From Callaeas wilsoni (lineage: Eukaryota > Chordata > Aves > Passeriformes > Callaeidae), in assembly GCA_013398955.1 (NCBI GenBank), contig VWPU01002882.1, forward strand, positions 310,001 through 374,000: DNA of 64,000 bases, written 5' to 3'. A model generated the notes under the pieces. That model ran no database searches. It was not told where the DNA came from and worked only from the letters and a program-made list of their open reading frames with translations. The translations under genes were made by a program, and so were the position numbers. Shown piece after piece: positions 1 to 11,925 of this stretch. The first letter of the stretch is position 1. Every line of letters begins with the position of its first letter.

Positions 1-656
1 GTCTTTCCAAGGCAGCACACCATGGCAGCAGGTGGAGGAGAGAACGAACACCACCACAAAGCAACCATGAGACAACGCGCGTTGGTGTAAAAGCCACAGA
101 AGGCAGAAGTCTACCTCTCACCATCTAAAAACTGGGCTGAAAATTTGAGATCCCCGCTGCCTTTGATGAAAGGCTACGCTTTTACCCCCAGGAGGGTGCT
201 GCAAGATAATGAGAATTTTCTCCATATATTTGAAGGAGAGAATGAGGGCCGATGACTTGTCTTTGACTTTCTTGTTTAGCAGTGCTCAGTGACAGCTACT
301 GATGATTGCATCCTGCTATGTCCCCTCTCATTGTATGTCTGCTTTAAACTTTTTCCTAAGGCACCAGGAATCCCTTTGGGATCTACTGGGGCGAATAAAT
401 GCCTAATTTTGGACTCCAAATCACATTTTGAATCTGGCATTTTTCCTTTGAGTATTCTTCTCATAAGAGATGCTTACAAACTGACACAATGCCTTTTTTT
501 TTTTTTTTTAACCAATGGAAACAATGTATATGACTTTTTAAAATTACAAGAAAGCAAAATAATAAAGGTGGTCTAGCTTTTATCTGTCTGTTTCTCTACA
601 CACAAAGCACACAGAAATATTTTTGGTTGTTGTTTTTCAGTGTATGACTTCTGTCA
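1..656. other. Unassigned unique sequence
   Basis: No gene or recognisable repeat is visible. Open frames of 62 and 95 codons on opposite strands overlap each other around 276-576 and look like chance. The block at about 120-480 has more even base composition than its surroundings and could be conserved non-coding DNA, but nothing in the window alone proves that. A run of 16 T occupies 494-509. Confidence 0.6.
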
Positions 657-818
657 GACAGCTAAAGAATAATATAAAATAACTTTGTATTCAAAGAAAA
701 TAAATTATACATATGTCATACTTAATTCTGAACCTTTAAGACAGCTAAAAATAATATAAAATTGCTTAGTGTCCAAATAAAAAATAATACACATATCATA
801 CTTAATTTCAAATCTTTA
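657..818. repeat. Imperfect tandem duplication, 83-bp period
   Basis: Two adjacent copies both begin GACAGCTAAA and both carry AATAATATAAAAT, then a CATA..CATACTTAATT block, and end in CTTTA or CCTTTA. Copy one runs 657-739 and copy two 740-818. The copies differ by several substitutions and small indels, so the duplication is not recent. The unit is AT-rich and matches no transposon family I recognise. Confidence 0.8.
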
Positions 819-1215
819 AAAAACATTAAAAATTAAAAATTCAGATTTGGAACATGGGTCTTGTTTTCTTATTTTGGATAATGACAATGCTAGCCTTCTA
901 AATATGGTTCTCTTTGTGCAATATACATATATATACATAAGTCACAGAATGGTGATTTCTGAAGTAAATAGCAACACATTCTGCTTTTTATTGCTCTCCA
1001 CTTGAAAACTGTATTGACTTGCTAGCTGAGTGTGTTCTGTGTAAGACTATATAATTGGAAGTGAGCTCAAACATTTGAAACCGCTCAGACTTGAATCTTA
1101 ACTCAGGTCTATTTCATATAGTTAATCTCACTGGAAATTAATACTTGTTACCAATATGTTTTTCACATCCCAGTGTTCATCCTCTCAATTATTCCAATTG
1201 TTCAAATCAAGTTAT
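819..1215. other. AT-rich spacer
   Basis: Nothing is recognised here beyond a short TA/CA-alternating stretch at about 921-940. The last five bases, GTTAT at 1211-1215, are the left target-site duplication of the LTR that follows. Confidence 0.6.
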
Positions 1216-1445
1216 TGTCTTAGATTACAATGTAAGATGTAACCAAAAGTGTGTATTCTATCACCATCTGTTAAAACCAGGTGGGGCAGTGCTCTTTATC
1301 TCTTCCATGACCCATCCCTCATAACTCCCTCCAGTGGGATATCTTCTGTTAATGGGCCATCCCATCCCACTGCATGACTCATAAATTACATCAGCCCACT
1401 GTGAGATGCGCTGCCCAGGGGGAGGAACCAAGCATTCCTACCTGG

Positions 1446-1453
1446 ATATAATC
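1446..1453 (+). promoter_or_regulatory. TATA-like box of the LTR promoter
   Basis: GATATAAT lies in the middle of the LTR, about 270 bases before the AATAAA signal. This is the expected place for the U3 promoter of a retroviral LTR. Whether it is still active cannot be read from sequence. Confidence 0.5.
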
Positions 1454-1720
1454 TGAGGTTTGGAACACCTCAAGCAGCCTTGCCTACTGAATTCCCAGAG
1501 GACAAGAGCTACACAACCGCCACTGGACCTTTAGAGGAAGACCAGACCCTTCTACAAGATCACTGCTTCAACAGAACCACATTTGTCACTTCAACAGGAC
1601 TGCAGCCACCATTCAGTTGGACTGCTACCACCACCCTGCCCGACAGGGTGTCAGGCTGTATCCTGACTCTGTCAGTCTAAGCCAGTGTTTCTGTATTATT
1701 ACCTTTATCTTTCTTTCCCT

Positions 1721-1726
1721 AATAAA
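1721..1726 (+). terminator. Poly(A) signal of the LTR
   Basis: AATAAA lies 45-50 bases before the LTR end and downstream of the TATA-like box, as expected for the R/U5 region. It could still terminate transcripts that run through on the plus strand. Confidence 0.6.
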
Positions 1727-1770
1727 TTCTGACTTGGGATCTCCCACTGGTTTGCTTTCAAACTAGTACA

Positions 1771-4700
1771 GTTATTTATTATTAAAATGTCTACAGTGAG
1801 TACATTAAATAGACCATAAAGCCATTTTTACTTTTGCATATGAATATAGCTCTTGTTTCTATTATAGTGTAATTCTACATATTATACTTAATTTGCAAGG
1901 TATAGTAGGAAGGATGATTTGGTTGGCTCATTTGTCACCATTATAGTCATCCTACACAATAGTTAATTTATTCTAAGTATTTCTAGCATAAAAAAAGAGA
2001 TAAACTATGCAAGATGACTGCATAATCATATTCAAGGGTATTGGTAATGTAAATACTTCAGAATGAAAATCTTAATTAGCTTTCAAACAAGCACACACAG
2101 AAAGGATGATGGTGAAGACAGCTGTAACCAGTTCTCAAAAAAGAGAAAAAGAAAAAAAAAAGTGAAAACTATCCTCTCATTTAGTCTAAAAAGGGAACAG
2201 AATTTTTAAATTGTGTCTTTGTGTCCACAGAGAGCTATTTCACAGTATAGTTACAGAATTATATCCACTCAAACTTTTTAGATCTATCAAAGCCTGTGTT
2301 CCTTTACTCATTTTTGATAGCTAGGGTCTGACAGCAATATTCTCCATGCTGACAGAGACCCTTCCTTTGACTGCAGCTTTTCTTAATCTCCTTGTATGAT
2401 CTTTGATGTAGGCCCAACACATGTAAAAATGTAGTCCACTTGTTTTTAAATTCTCCTTACAAACTTAATACTACAAAATGAACTAATTCTATTTAATAGA
2501 TTCCGAGAAATATAAACTTCATTTTTACTAAGGCATTATCATTCTACAAATAAGTTTGTAAGAGCATTTCTCATAGAGAAAGAAAGCGGTAGATGTGGCA
2601 GGTACTGTATGGGTGGTGAAGCAAAAGTTATAGGCTTTCCCTCTGTGTTCATCTGGTCAATTTTAAAATGGCAAATACTATTGAACATGTTTTACATCAA
2701 ACTTTAGCATCTGTGCAAAAATGAATACAGAAAGGCACACTTGCCATGTTTTTCACCACCTGACTTGGCTCTTGGCTCCCACCTGGAAATATGGCACAAA
2801 TTCTTGCCCTTGAAAACAAGTCACACTTGGTGCTATTGTGGGCCCTATCCGCCAGACAAGTCTGTCCGTGCATATGGCCCTAATAAGGTGGCATCTAAAA
2901 GTAGCAACCCAGAAAGAAAAGCACAGGTCATTTAACTCATCAGGTATAGCTTTCACTGTCACTTGAATTAAGGTAGAATATTCTCACAAATTATTTCAGT
3001 GTCTCTACCAATGTATCTCTTCTGCTTGCCGTTCTCTTTTAATTTCCTCTTCTCAGCATCAGTTTGACAAATGTCTGGTAGGTCCCTTCTGTGCCAATGA
3101 GTCATTCACTGCAGAATTACTCTGCTTCTGTTTGCTTTCAACTGGGCTCCACTCCAGATACATGGAAATATGTTCCTTTGATGCAATAATGATTTGTTTT
3201 TCTGGATATCTTGTTTGAACTATTGGCCATTTGCTTTGTCCTGATTTCAGGATAAATCCACCTCATAGCTAAGGTAACCAACAAGAATTTATCAAGCCTA
3301 ACAGTGAGACAAAAAGGTTCAGCATGCTACAATAGAAGCAGATGCTGCTTCTGCAATGCTCATACTTTGCTGGCACACCGGCTGATTATGATCAGACTCT
3401 GCCCTATTCCAACTTCCCGTTGCCAGCCCAGAAAGTACCAAGTGTGTTTCACCTCCTTATCAGTTGCAGACTAGATGAAATCCAGTCTGTATGTCTAGCT
3501 TTGTGAATGAATCTATTCCATAGGTTCGGGGCTAAAGTTCACAGAAGACCTTTCGAAGTTTTAGGCTGGGCCATATTACCATTCAGTGTAAACCCTTCTT
3601 TGATAAATTCTACTTAATATGGAAAATGTATACCAGGGTTCATCATTTATTGCACAGGAAATGATCAAAAAATATTGCCGCAGTTTTCAAAGGGTTTCAA
3701 AGAAGCCACAAAGATCCATCCTATTTATAAGTCATGGTCATTCATTTAACATCCCAGTTGCCTTTTTCTAGGCCTTTTCCAGTCTTCCGAATTTTGAAAT
3801 TAAATGTCTCTAATCAGTTTAAAGCTCATCTTGTTGTCTTAACCTGAAAAATGATAATTTAAAAAAAATTTTTATGACTAAGTTTTAATTGTTAACACAA
3901 CATAGAATATGTAGCACTTGCTTTTGGAAAGGTGATGGCAGGAGTCCGTTGTGGGATCTTCAGCAAAATTTTGTTTCAGAATACCAGTACACCTTTCAAA
4001 TTAATCTCCAAATTCTGTATTTATCTATTTACCATGTGTTGCTTTAATTTCCAAGTTGGTTCTAGTTAGAAAAACCTAGATTTTTTCTGGAGAAAATTAA
4101 GCTAGAATATATTCTCATGTTATAATTTATTATCTTTCCTTTTTTTTCTTGCATAATACATTTGAATGATATAAACAACTCAGGGAAATGAATAAGAAGC
4201 CCAAGAGTGTGATTTATGCTGACAATTTTCTTCCTGAAAAAGACAGAAGAAAGGACTGTGCTAAGCTTTCTTAGCATCTTTCATTGATCAGATACATTCA
4301 ATGCAGCCTTTGCTCTTGCCCATTGTCTATTTTCCATACTGTACACATGTGATTTCCTTCCTGTGGTGCAGAACCCATGTGAAAATAGACATGAAAAGAT
4401 GGTCATGATGCCCGTGCCTTCACCGATCTAATAAAAATTTGGTTGATCAGGTTGTTGTACCTGGACCAGATCACTCTTCAGACTGAAGAATATGGAAATA
4501 TAAATATTCTTGAATTTTTCTCTCAAGTTAGTATTTTTTAAAGCAAGAATTTATTTGGTCTTTTATTCTGTGATCATCCTGTGGTGTATTGCCTGACCGT
4601 TCAATTCATGCCATGTTTGATTCACTGTTTCTCAACCCATGCAAGAAAAGTTCGTCAATTCAATGAATTAAGTGCAATAATTTTAAGTCAGATATATTCA

Positions 4701-6082
4701 GTGATACTTTAAAAATGAATATATTGGGCAAATCTACTATTGCACCTTTTAATTTTTTTTTTAGTATGATTTCATGTCCCACGTGATTCCCTTCTATAAG
4801 GGGATAATGATTGTGTGTTGGATCACAATTGTTTTATATAAATTGTAACATTCATTTAAACAACAGTAAAAGGTAATCCCTAGTAAGTCCTCTGCTGTGG
4901 TCTGCCTTGAATACCGGTTTGGAAATCTTTTTCTAATAACATACACCCTATATTTTTGCTTTAATAAGATTTTTCTCAATGCAAAAGATGGTGATTAAAT
5001 TTCTGTATTTGAAGAGTGCATATAAATGGCTATTTATATTTTTGCTCTATTGCATACTGTAGTGAAATTAGGAAAAAAAAGGTGAAAAAATCCCCAGCCA
5101 GTTTTTTTTTTGCTAAAGCTGCTGAGAGATGCTGACATCCAAAGGATGTGTTCCAGGAGTGGTGCCAAGGAAGCAGCTAGCTGATGTGAGTGATGATGAT
5201 GCAAAGACTTGGAAGGAAGAACAGATCATGAAAAAAAGAAAAACAATCAAGGGAAGGAATTAGGTTATGGGACTACTTGTGTGCCTTTGCTTCTTCATGT
5301 CAGTTTTACAAAAGGAAATAACTGGCCTAAGAAGAAACACATATGAGGTGAAATGAAAGGTGGATCCGAAGGCCAAAATACCCAGTTTATAAGTAGTTTT
5401 ACTGTTTCAAAATGACTGCAGCTGTTCTAACTTAGCAGCATTTGTTACTACAGAGCAACAGTATTGTTGTTTTATAGCTTCTGGTTCCCTTCAATACAGA
5501 CCACTTTCCTTGTTGTGTAAATATTCATTAGCGAAACTCAGCCCTCTCCATTTTCCTTCTTGCCCTAAAAAGGCTCAAAAGGAAACCAAAGACTATAACT
5601 ACTTTAGCCCTTAGGATGAAAATTAGTTTGGTTTTCATTCAATTAAGCAGTTTAAATGATAGTTGCTATTAACGATTCTCTTCTTCAGCAACAAATCACA
5701 GCACATAAACAAACAATGCACTTACTGCAGACAGATGAAAGGTCACACCACCTTTTAAACAGAAGTATTGAGTCCAAATTGTGCAAGTAACTGCATGATT
5801 TTCTCTTAAAATTGACAGCTGTTCATAGTAGAAACTGAGTTGACAGAACTAATAATCAGAATAAAAATGGCAATAATATTGTGGCTAATGCAGCCTGTAT
5901 GAGAAAAAAAATCTATAAATATTTTCTACTAAACATTCTTGAAGTATTTAATATCTGCTTCTGAAGGAATGTGTCTTAGAGAATTATCATACTCCAGTAA
6001 AACATTTTTCACCAGTAAAGAATCAATGTTATCCCTCATTACCATATGGTAAAATCACCTCATGGCATCACTCTACAGTAAG
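1771..6082. other. Unassigned AT-rich sequence, no gene
   Basis: Open frames here are 61-71 codons, lack family features, and include overlapping opposite-strand pairs (for example 2741-2935 and 2753-2962). A purine-rich A/G tract lies at about 2137-2161 and a T run near 5101. I recognise no transposon, although old diverged copies could be missed by eye. Confidence 0.6.
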
Positions 6083-6202
6083 AAAATATTATTGCCTTGT
6101 TTTATAGGGAAAAAAAATTAAAATATTTGGCCAAGATCACACAGTCAGTCTGCAGAAGTACCCAGAATTCTTGGATCTTGACGTAATCCACTGCTCTGAC
6201 AC
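6083..6202 (-). mobile_element. MIR-like ancient SINE fragment
   Basis: The stretch follows the order of the MIR core read in reverse: ATTATTGCC..TTTTATAGGGAAA near 6090, then GGCCAAGATCACACAGTCAG at about 6129-6148, then an interval matching the '..GGGATTCGAACCCAGG..' part, and GTAATCCACTGCTCTGAC at the end. The GCCAAG-TCACACAG block is the most diagnostic. MIRs predate the bird-mammal split and survive at low density in bird genomes, which fits the heavy divergence. The match is from memory and the edges are approximate. Confidence 0.55.
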
Positions 6203-8800
6203 TTTGAATTCCCATGTCAAAAAAAAAAAAACCAAAACAACAAAACAATGCCAAGGAATCCTAAAGCTTATGCAGTGGTGGTAGGACCACTAGTAGCTAG
6301 TTGATTTTTCAATTCCATTTGAATCAAAATTACAGATAAATCTTGTTCTAAAATCTATAAACAACTTAAGTCTGGTTTATAGTTTATCTCTTGCTATTCT
6401 GTTGTATATCAAAGCACATTGCAAATACTCATTGCCTGTACATTTTAAGTGTTCAGTAAGTTTTTCTGTGCACAATTTAATTCTGTATGTAGTTTTAAGA
6501 GTTAGCAGCCTAAAGACTCATAAAACTCCTGACCATATGCTCTCTTGCTCTTCAACTTTTAGTATGAAATTTGAAGTATGCATTTCAAAAATATCTTTAG
6601 ACTCCTAAACAAATGTTGTTGCTAAGCTATGAATAGGCCATGAAAACATTGTTAAAACTGCCTAACATTTTCAATGCAATAGAGAAAAAGTAGTGAAGTA
6701 GCAGAAGTGAAGAAAAAAGAAATCTACTTTCCTTCACTTATGCACGACATATTTTCCTAACTTTCACACCATTATGTACCAGGATCATACAATTTTTCAT
6801 AAAATAAATAGCCTAACTCTCAATCAGGTCTTCAAAGAGAATCAGCAACTAAAATCTTAAAGCAGTAAGAAGTTTGATAAAAATTGAAGCTTTCTTATTT
6901 TTCTTCTTTATTGATCCATTCCCTGGCACAATGTTCTGTGCCACTGACACGTGCATTTCATAAACTCAACGTCCAAAGCACTTAGAGCGTAGTCCACTGA
7001 AGAAATAACAAAGACAAACTTTACATTCCTTTTCCTTTTTGCTTGTCTCTTTCCCAATGACAATTGCTAAGAGGGTTCATGCCCGACTAAGATTTTGGGC
7101 TCATCTATAAGAAACTCAGCCACGTGAAGCACTTTTGTGTCCTCCTTTTGGAGCAAAACGCACTATTTTTCTGTATTCCATTGAAATTATAAGTAATTTG
7201 ACTCAGACCAAATAATTAAGCATCCCATTCCCTGTCTTTTTTTTTTCTAGCAGATGATGCAAAAATATGTTGTTGGTATTTTTATTTTTTCCCTTTGCTC
7301 TTTAAATACTAGTTGGGGTATTCATTACAATTTCTCAGCTCCTGTGATAATTCACAGGAAAAACTATGACAAGCCTATGTCAAAGGCTCAATTGAAACTG
7401 TACTGGAGTTTATTTCTGTCGTAAAAATTAGAGGAGAACAAGATATATTTTTCTTCTTTAACAGTAGAAATCTATTTGAACATCATTTATAGAGAAAATT
7501 ACGTTTAATCATTGTGTGAGGGTTAATAAGCTTTTCAACCATCTCAGACAGTGCTACAGAAACCAAAGCTAGTAGAAATGTCTGTGAAAAAACCAGCAAA
7601 TTTGTTGTGAATATACCTCTTTTATTTAAGAAGCAAGAAAGCATGACTGCATTTGTGCCCCCCCATATAGCTGCCAGAGGCTAATTAATGCCTGGTGAGA
7701 AGAGCTTAGTGAAATGTAGCCACACTACTGTTTCTCCTCAGAAGTACATTTTTCTTTTCATAACCACATTAAATTTACTCATGTTCACTACAAACACAGG
7801 TCTATTTCTTTTTTAAAATTTATGACTCCCTTGTGATCCAGGAAAAAAATATCTAATGATAACCTAATAAAAAGACAAGAAGGTAAAAAATTTTAGACTA
7901 TTTTAGATTCTTTTGTGTTCCTGAAATTATCCTTGTAGTCGCAAGTAGCAAGGCTGTTTATTACAATGGTGCTTATTATTGCTATAACAGAGACAGCAAA
8001 GATGCTTTGAGCAACTGTTTCACATAGCACTGGGGGAAGTATGAAAGCAGTCAAAGAGCAAATTCTCAACCTCAAAATTCTCTTGTACATTTCTCTTACT
8101 GGGTGACAGAATCAGACTAGAATATTAGAAGAGGTTTGCAGGGAGACACAACTTCAGGATAATGCAGCTTTGTGGTTATCTTTGACACTTGGTATGGTGC
8201 ATCTGCTCTTTATTTTCTCTGTTCTCTGAGATGTGAAATATGTATTTTGTAAAATCTAAGCTCTGGTCATTGTTCATGGCTTGCTGTTCACTAGTTTCTT
8301 CAGACAACTTTATAGTCTGGACCTAACATCCCCTACTACTGTTTCATTTCTAGCATCATCAGGAAATTTTGATTATGGTTGAAATTCTATTTGTCAATGA
8401 GAAAGATTATTTTCGGCAAACTTCAGACTTTATAGCCATCCAAATAGCTAAATTTGCACCTTATGAGTAAAACACAGCTCTCCTTGGAGAATGAATGGAA
8501 CACTGAACATGCCTAGTGCGGTGATCACCTCCTACTTAATTTGAGAATTCTTGAGTTACCCTACTCTAAGGACCACCTGGAAAAGTCTTTTGAACAACCA
8601 CCTAAATGTTGGGAATGTGACTATCACTGCACAAAGAACATCAGTCCTTATATTACCTTTATTATGAATAATTAAATCCTCAAGTGAAGTTTGTTGCAGA
8701 ATTGTATGGTTTTTCTCTCCTGGAAGATACTATGCCACTTCCCTTATGGGGAACTTATTGTTTTAATCATGAAGAATTTTGAGAAGTCTTCATGAGACTG
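6203..8800. other. Unassigned sequence with poly(A) stretch
   Basis: A run of 13 A at 6219-6231 follows the MIR-like fragment and grades into an A/C-rich tail (ACCAAAACAACAAAACAA). It may be unrelated to the SINE, because MIR has no poly(A) tail. The rest shows no recognisable gene; open frames of 65-68 codons look random. Confidence 0.55.
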
Positions 8801-9200
8801 ATTAGTTTCCTCCAGATCTTGTCATGAGGTTCAGCAGGTCTGCATTGACCAGAAGGGGAAGTGCCACAGGGATAATTCGCACTGACAGGCTCTGGCAACC
8901 TCGTAAGGAGCCAAGCATCAGGGTAGTAACTGCAAACGGAGACAACCAGGCATCCAGCTCTGTAACTGGCTGCTGACCTCTGTGTTCAACAGTGCAGACA
9001 TGCTGTAGTGCCTGGAAAGAGTTGTTCCCAGGCCATATTAAGATTTGGAAATCAGCTGGCAGCATCTGTTCAAACACAGCCCCTCAGACTGCTTTGCTTT
9101 TGCAAAGTCTCTTACTTAATTCTCTATCCCCGAGCCTATTCCAGCTCCTGGACATTATAACTGGAAGTAAGTCACTTCATTTACCTCCCTGTCCTTAGAA
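8801..9200. other. Locally GC-richer block of unknown origin
   Basis: The stretch from about 8810 to 9080 is visibly richer in G and C than its neighbours and contains CpGs (TTCGCACT, CCTCGTAAG, AAACGGAG). A 91-codon minus-strand open frame (8802-9077) spans most of it. Its translation shows no domain I recognise and opposite-strand frames overlap it. It could be an unrecognised repeat, a conserved element or a non-coding exon; I cannot decide between them. Confidence 0.35.
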
Positions 9201-10850
9201 GAAAAAACCATGGGGGCAATTTTTACTAAGGTAATACTGCTGGAGGGGCACACATGTTAACTTGTATTTTTTATTCAAGATTCAGTATTACAGTTGAAGT
9301 TAAAACCTCTAAGTAAATCCGATATGTTGATCTTCTGTAATATATTTTCTGATGACATATACATATCCCAGTATCAGTCTCACAGAAGGACAATTATTTT
9401 TTTACTTTTTGAAGTCTGTATGAACCCAAAGCTTGTGAGAGAACAAGAGTGGAAAAACTTCATCACTCTTATCAGATGGTAGACTGTCCATTTGGCATTC
9501 TGCCTGGAAACTTGCAAACTCAATTAAATGCACATATGGTCCGTAGCAGGCAAAATCAGTCTTTGCCAACACACATCCTTCTTACAGGACTTCCAAACTG
9601 TACCCACGCTAGATAGCTTTTTCCACACAGATGATTTTTTCCACTTCTCCAGCAGCGTCAGCTCAGCATACTGTCTTCGCTGCCCTGGAAGGATACAGGG
9701 AAGAATGCCAAGATGAACATCAGTTTGAACTCCACAGGGTGATTTTTCTATTGAGAAGTTTTGTTGAGGAAGACAGGTATGTAGATACCTAGATTTAATG
9801 AGCAGTGCTGGTAGAATTAATAATTCTTCTCAATACTCCCTGAAGCAGCTGCTCTCTTTTGAAATAATGAGCATATGGTTTCATTATATTTCATTGATTC
9901 AATCCCCTTCAGCTAAAGAAATATTTCAGGGGAATGCAAACAACTTACAGAATTTCTGCATATTTCTCACTCCTTTTATTTTTCCTGGCTAAACGGAAAA
10001 CTGACTAGCATGTAAAAGGAAGAGCCAGAGGCAGCATTCAAATTCCTTAATAGGGGTTGTGTGAGGGGTGAAGGGGCCTTCAACAATAACGAGGACTTGT
10101 GTGTGCCTTGAAGCTGCAGTGCTGGGAGGTTTCCTTAGAGGCTTTGTTTCTGTGAAAGAAAACTGTCTGAAAGAAACAACCTAAAGCTGGACGAACATGA
10201 CCTATAAGCTGTATTCTATATTTAAATTTCTCTTCAAAGGCAGGAGATGGACAGGGAGGAGGATGAGAAAACATCAAAGCAGTATGTTGATCTAAAATAT
10301 TCAAAATCTATACAAAGAAAGGAAGTTATTAGTTAATTTTCAATTGTTTACAAGAACAAACCTTTCAAAGCACAGCAAAACATGTTTTACTTTCTTAGTT
10401 GCTAGAGCCATTTCCCTGCCCAGCTGTTTAGAGGGGAAACTGTATTCAATACTTTGTCCACTGTACATCCTGCCACTAACATTAGAAAACCAAAATCTGA
10501 AGTGAAAGTAATTTGCAAATCTTTTTGTAAGATCCTCCAAGAAACTGATTTTGAGCAGCTGCAAGCTCATAGGCGATCTTTTTAAAGGAGTCAGAATAAA
10601 CCAGGAAAACTTATATATGTTTTCCTTAGGTAAGCAGATAGTCTTGTCACCTCTGGTGCCTGGAGGGCAGGAGCCATTCCTGGAAACTTTGGTGCCTGAG
10701 AAGGAGGTACCATGTTCTTTAGGTAACTGTGAGGAAGATGTACATTCTGCTTCTGGTTTCTTGACTCTCTTCCTTATTAATTTCCATCCTATTATTCTGA
10801 AATAAACATATGTTAGTATGTTCTGCCTGTATATTTAACCTGTCTTCTAA
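9201..10850. other. Unassigned sequence
   Basis: Open frames of 62-84 codons occur on both strands, several overlapping, with no recognisable protein. No transposon is identified. Confidence 0.55.
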
Positions 10851-10903
10851 ATATATATATATACATATAAATAAAACATATATATATTTGTGCCATATAT
10901 ATG
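10851..10903. repeat. AT microsatellite cluster
   Basis: Interrupted (AT)n runs with single C substitutions (ATATATATATATACATAT, then AACATATATATAT, then CCATATATATG) form a low-complexity patch of about 50 bases. Confidence 0.85.
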
Positions 10904-11555
10904 CACAGTTATACTGTACACATTACAGTTTTTGTGAACAGTGAATCATGTAGTAACAGTCAACAAGATTCTGTTTCTTTACCTGAAAAAGTGATACAAT
11001 ATTGCTGAAAGTACTTCAGTTTTCCTTTTTTATGTAAATAAAATCTGGTTTTAAGAATCCCTTTGAGACTTAGAGGCATTTTCCCACGTTGTATCTTACA
11101 AGAAAAAATCCTTATATTTTTAACACATCAGGAGTTTTCTCATCGGCTTTAAACACTTAATGTTGTATCGGATAATTATTGAAACTGTGAAACCAAACAA
11201 AAGGATTCACTTCCAGGCGTTTTCGACATTTGAACCAATTATGTCCAATTGTAGATTCAGGCCTAGAAACTACAAGAGCAAAAGGAAATCCATGGTGATA
11301 TTTTTTCATATACAAGAATTCTATGCTTCTTAGGACAAGAAGCAATATATTTCAATTTATCCACCAGAAATAAAAGTGTTCCGTGTTTTGATGAATTGCA
11401 AATTGATACTAGGATCAGTCAAAGCCATCTTTTTCTCTATTAGAACAAGCAAAATAAGCTTGGACATCACAAAAAGTGAAACAAACAGTCTTTAGAAACC
11501 AAATTAATCTCCCCTGCCCTTAAAATGTATGAGAAATATTACATTTGCTGTCAAA
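10904..11555. other. Unassigned sequence
   Basis: Nothing recognised. The minus-strand open frame at 11157-11345 (62 codons) has no family character. Confidence 0.55.
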
Positions 11556-11835
11556 CTCAATTTAAAAATTTATTTCAGCATCTGTGGTCCTGCGGAGATT
11601 GTAGTAGGTGATGTCTGCTCTTTATTTCTGACGTGCAAGTGGCAGGGAGACAGATGAATGCAGCACCTCTCTTTTTGTGACATAATCCATACACTATTAA
11701 TTTCTGTTGTTGTTGCTCTAAAGCTGTGAAACAGATGCTATTCTGAACTGAAAATCACCATTCTGATGTGAGCAGACGCAATCCCTGAGCTACCCATTCA
11801 ACTAATTAATGCAGCATAATTTAATAAAGGATGGT
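11556..11835. other. Enhancer-like unique block (candidate conserved element)
   Basis: This non-repetitive stretch holds several homeodomain-type cores close together: TATTAATTT near 11697, AACTAATTAATGCAGC near 11800 and GGTAATTACTC near 11833. Dense TAATTA cores in non-repetitive sequence are typical of conserved vertebrate enhancers, but such motifs are also expected by chance in AT-rich DNA. The call is inference. Confidence 0.3.
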
Positions 11836-11905
11836 AATTACTCAGTTTTTCCCATCTTGTTCCCCTCCCTGCTAATGATAACGTTATCGAGCTTAGACAG
11901 GGGGT

Positions 11906-11925
11906 TGTGAGTGTGTGTGTGTGTG
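11906..11925. repeat. (TG)n microsatellite
   Basis: A short TG-alternating run with one GAG interruption lies in otherwise unique sequence. The 160-codon open frame that begins inside it (11911-12393) is treated as chance: it starts in a simple repeat and shows no domain. Confidence 0.85.

Larger units (their letters stand above)
1216..1770 (+). mobile_element. Solo LTR of an endogenous retrovirus, ERVL-like
   Basis: This 555-bp element begins TGTCTTAGATTAC and ends CTAGTACA. Blocks I recognise from avian ERVL-type LTRs appear in order: ACCATCTGTTAAAACCAGG near 1263, the CTGCCCAGGGGGAGGA block near 1410, a TATA-like GATATAAT near 1446, the CAGGGTGTCAGGCTGTATCC block near 1645 and AATAAA at 1721. 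No internal gag or pol sequence adjoins it, and both ends carry the same 5-bp target duplication. It is therefore most simply a solo LTR left by recombination between the two LTRs of a provirus. The TATA and poly(A) order sets the plus orientation. A 66-codon open frame at 1480-1680 lies wholly within the LTR and is not a gene. Seen: ends, target duplication and motifs. Inferred: family name. Confidence 0.85.
1211..1775. repeat. 5-bp target-site duplication (GTTAT) flanking the LTR
   Basis: GTTAT occurs at 1211-1215 and again at 1771-1775, directly abutting a segment that starts TGT and ends ACA. A perfect 5-bp duplication at both edges is the expected footprint of retroviral integrase and fixes the insertion boundaries to the base. 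Five bases is usual for class III (ERVL-like) elements and occurs in some class I elements; ERVK-like elements usually give six. Confidence 0.85.

Noticed and set aside
1480..1680. 66-codon open frame
   Set aside because: Lies wholly within the LTR and begins without an ATG; LTR sequence is not expected to encode it.
9130..9200. Possible third MIR fragment (AAGTAAGTCACTTCATTTACC)
   Set aside because: Only one block resembles MIR and the flanking order does not follow; too weak to annotate.
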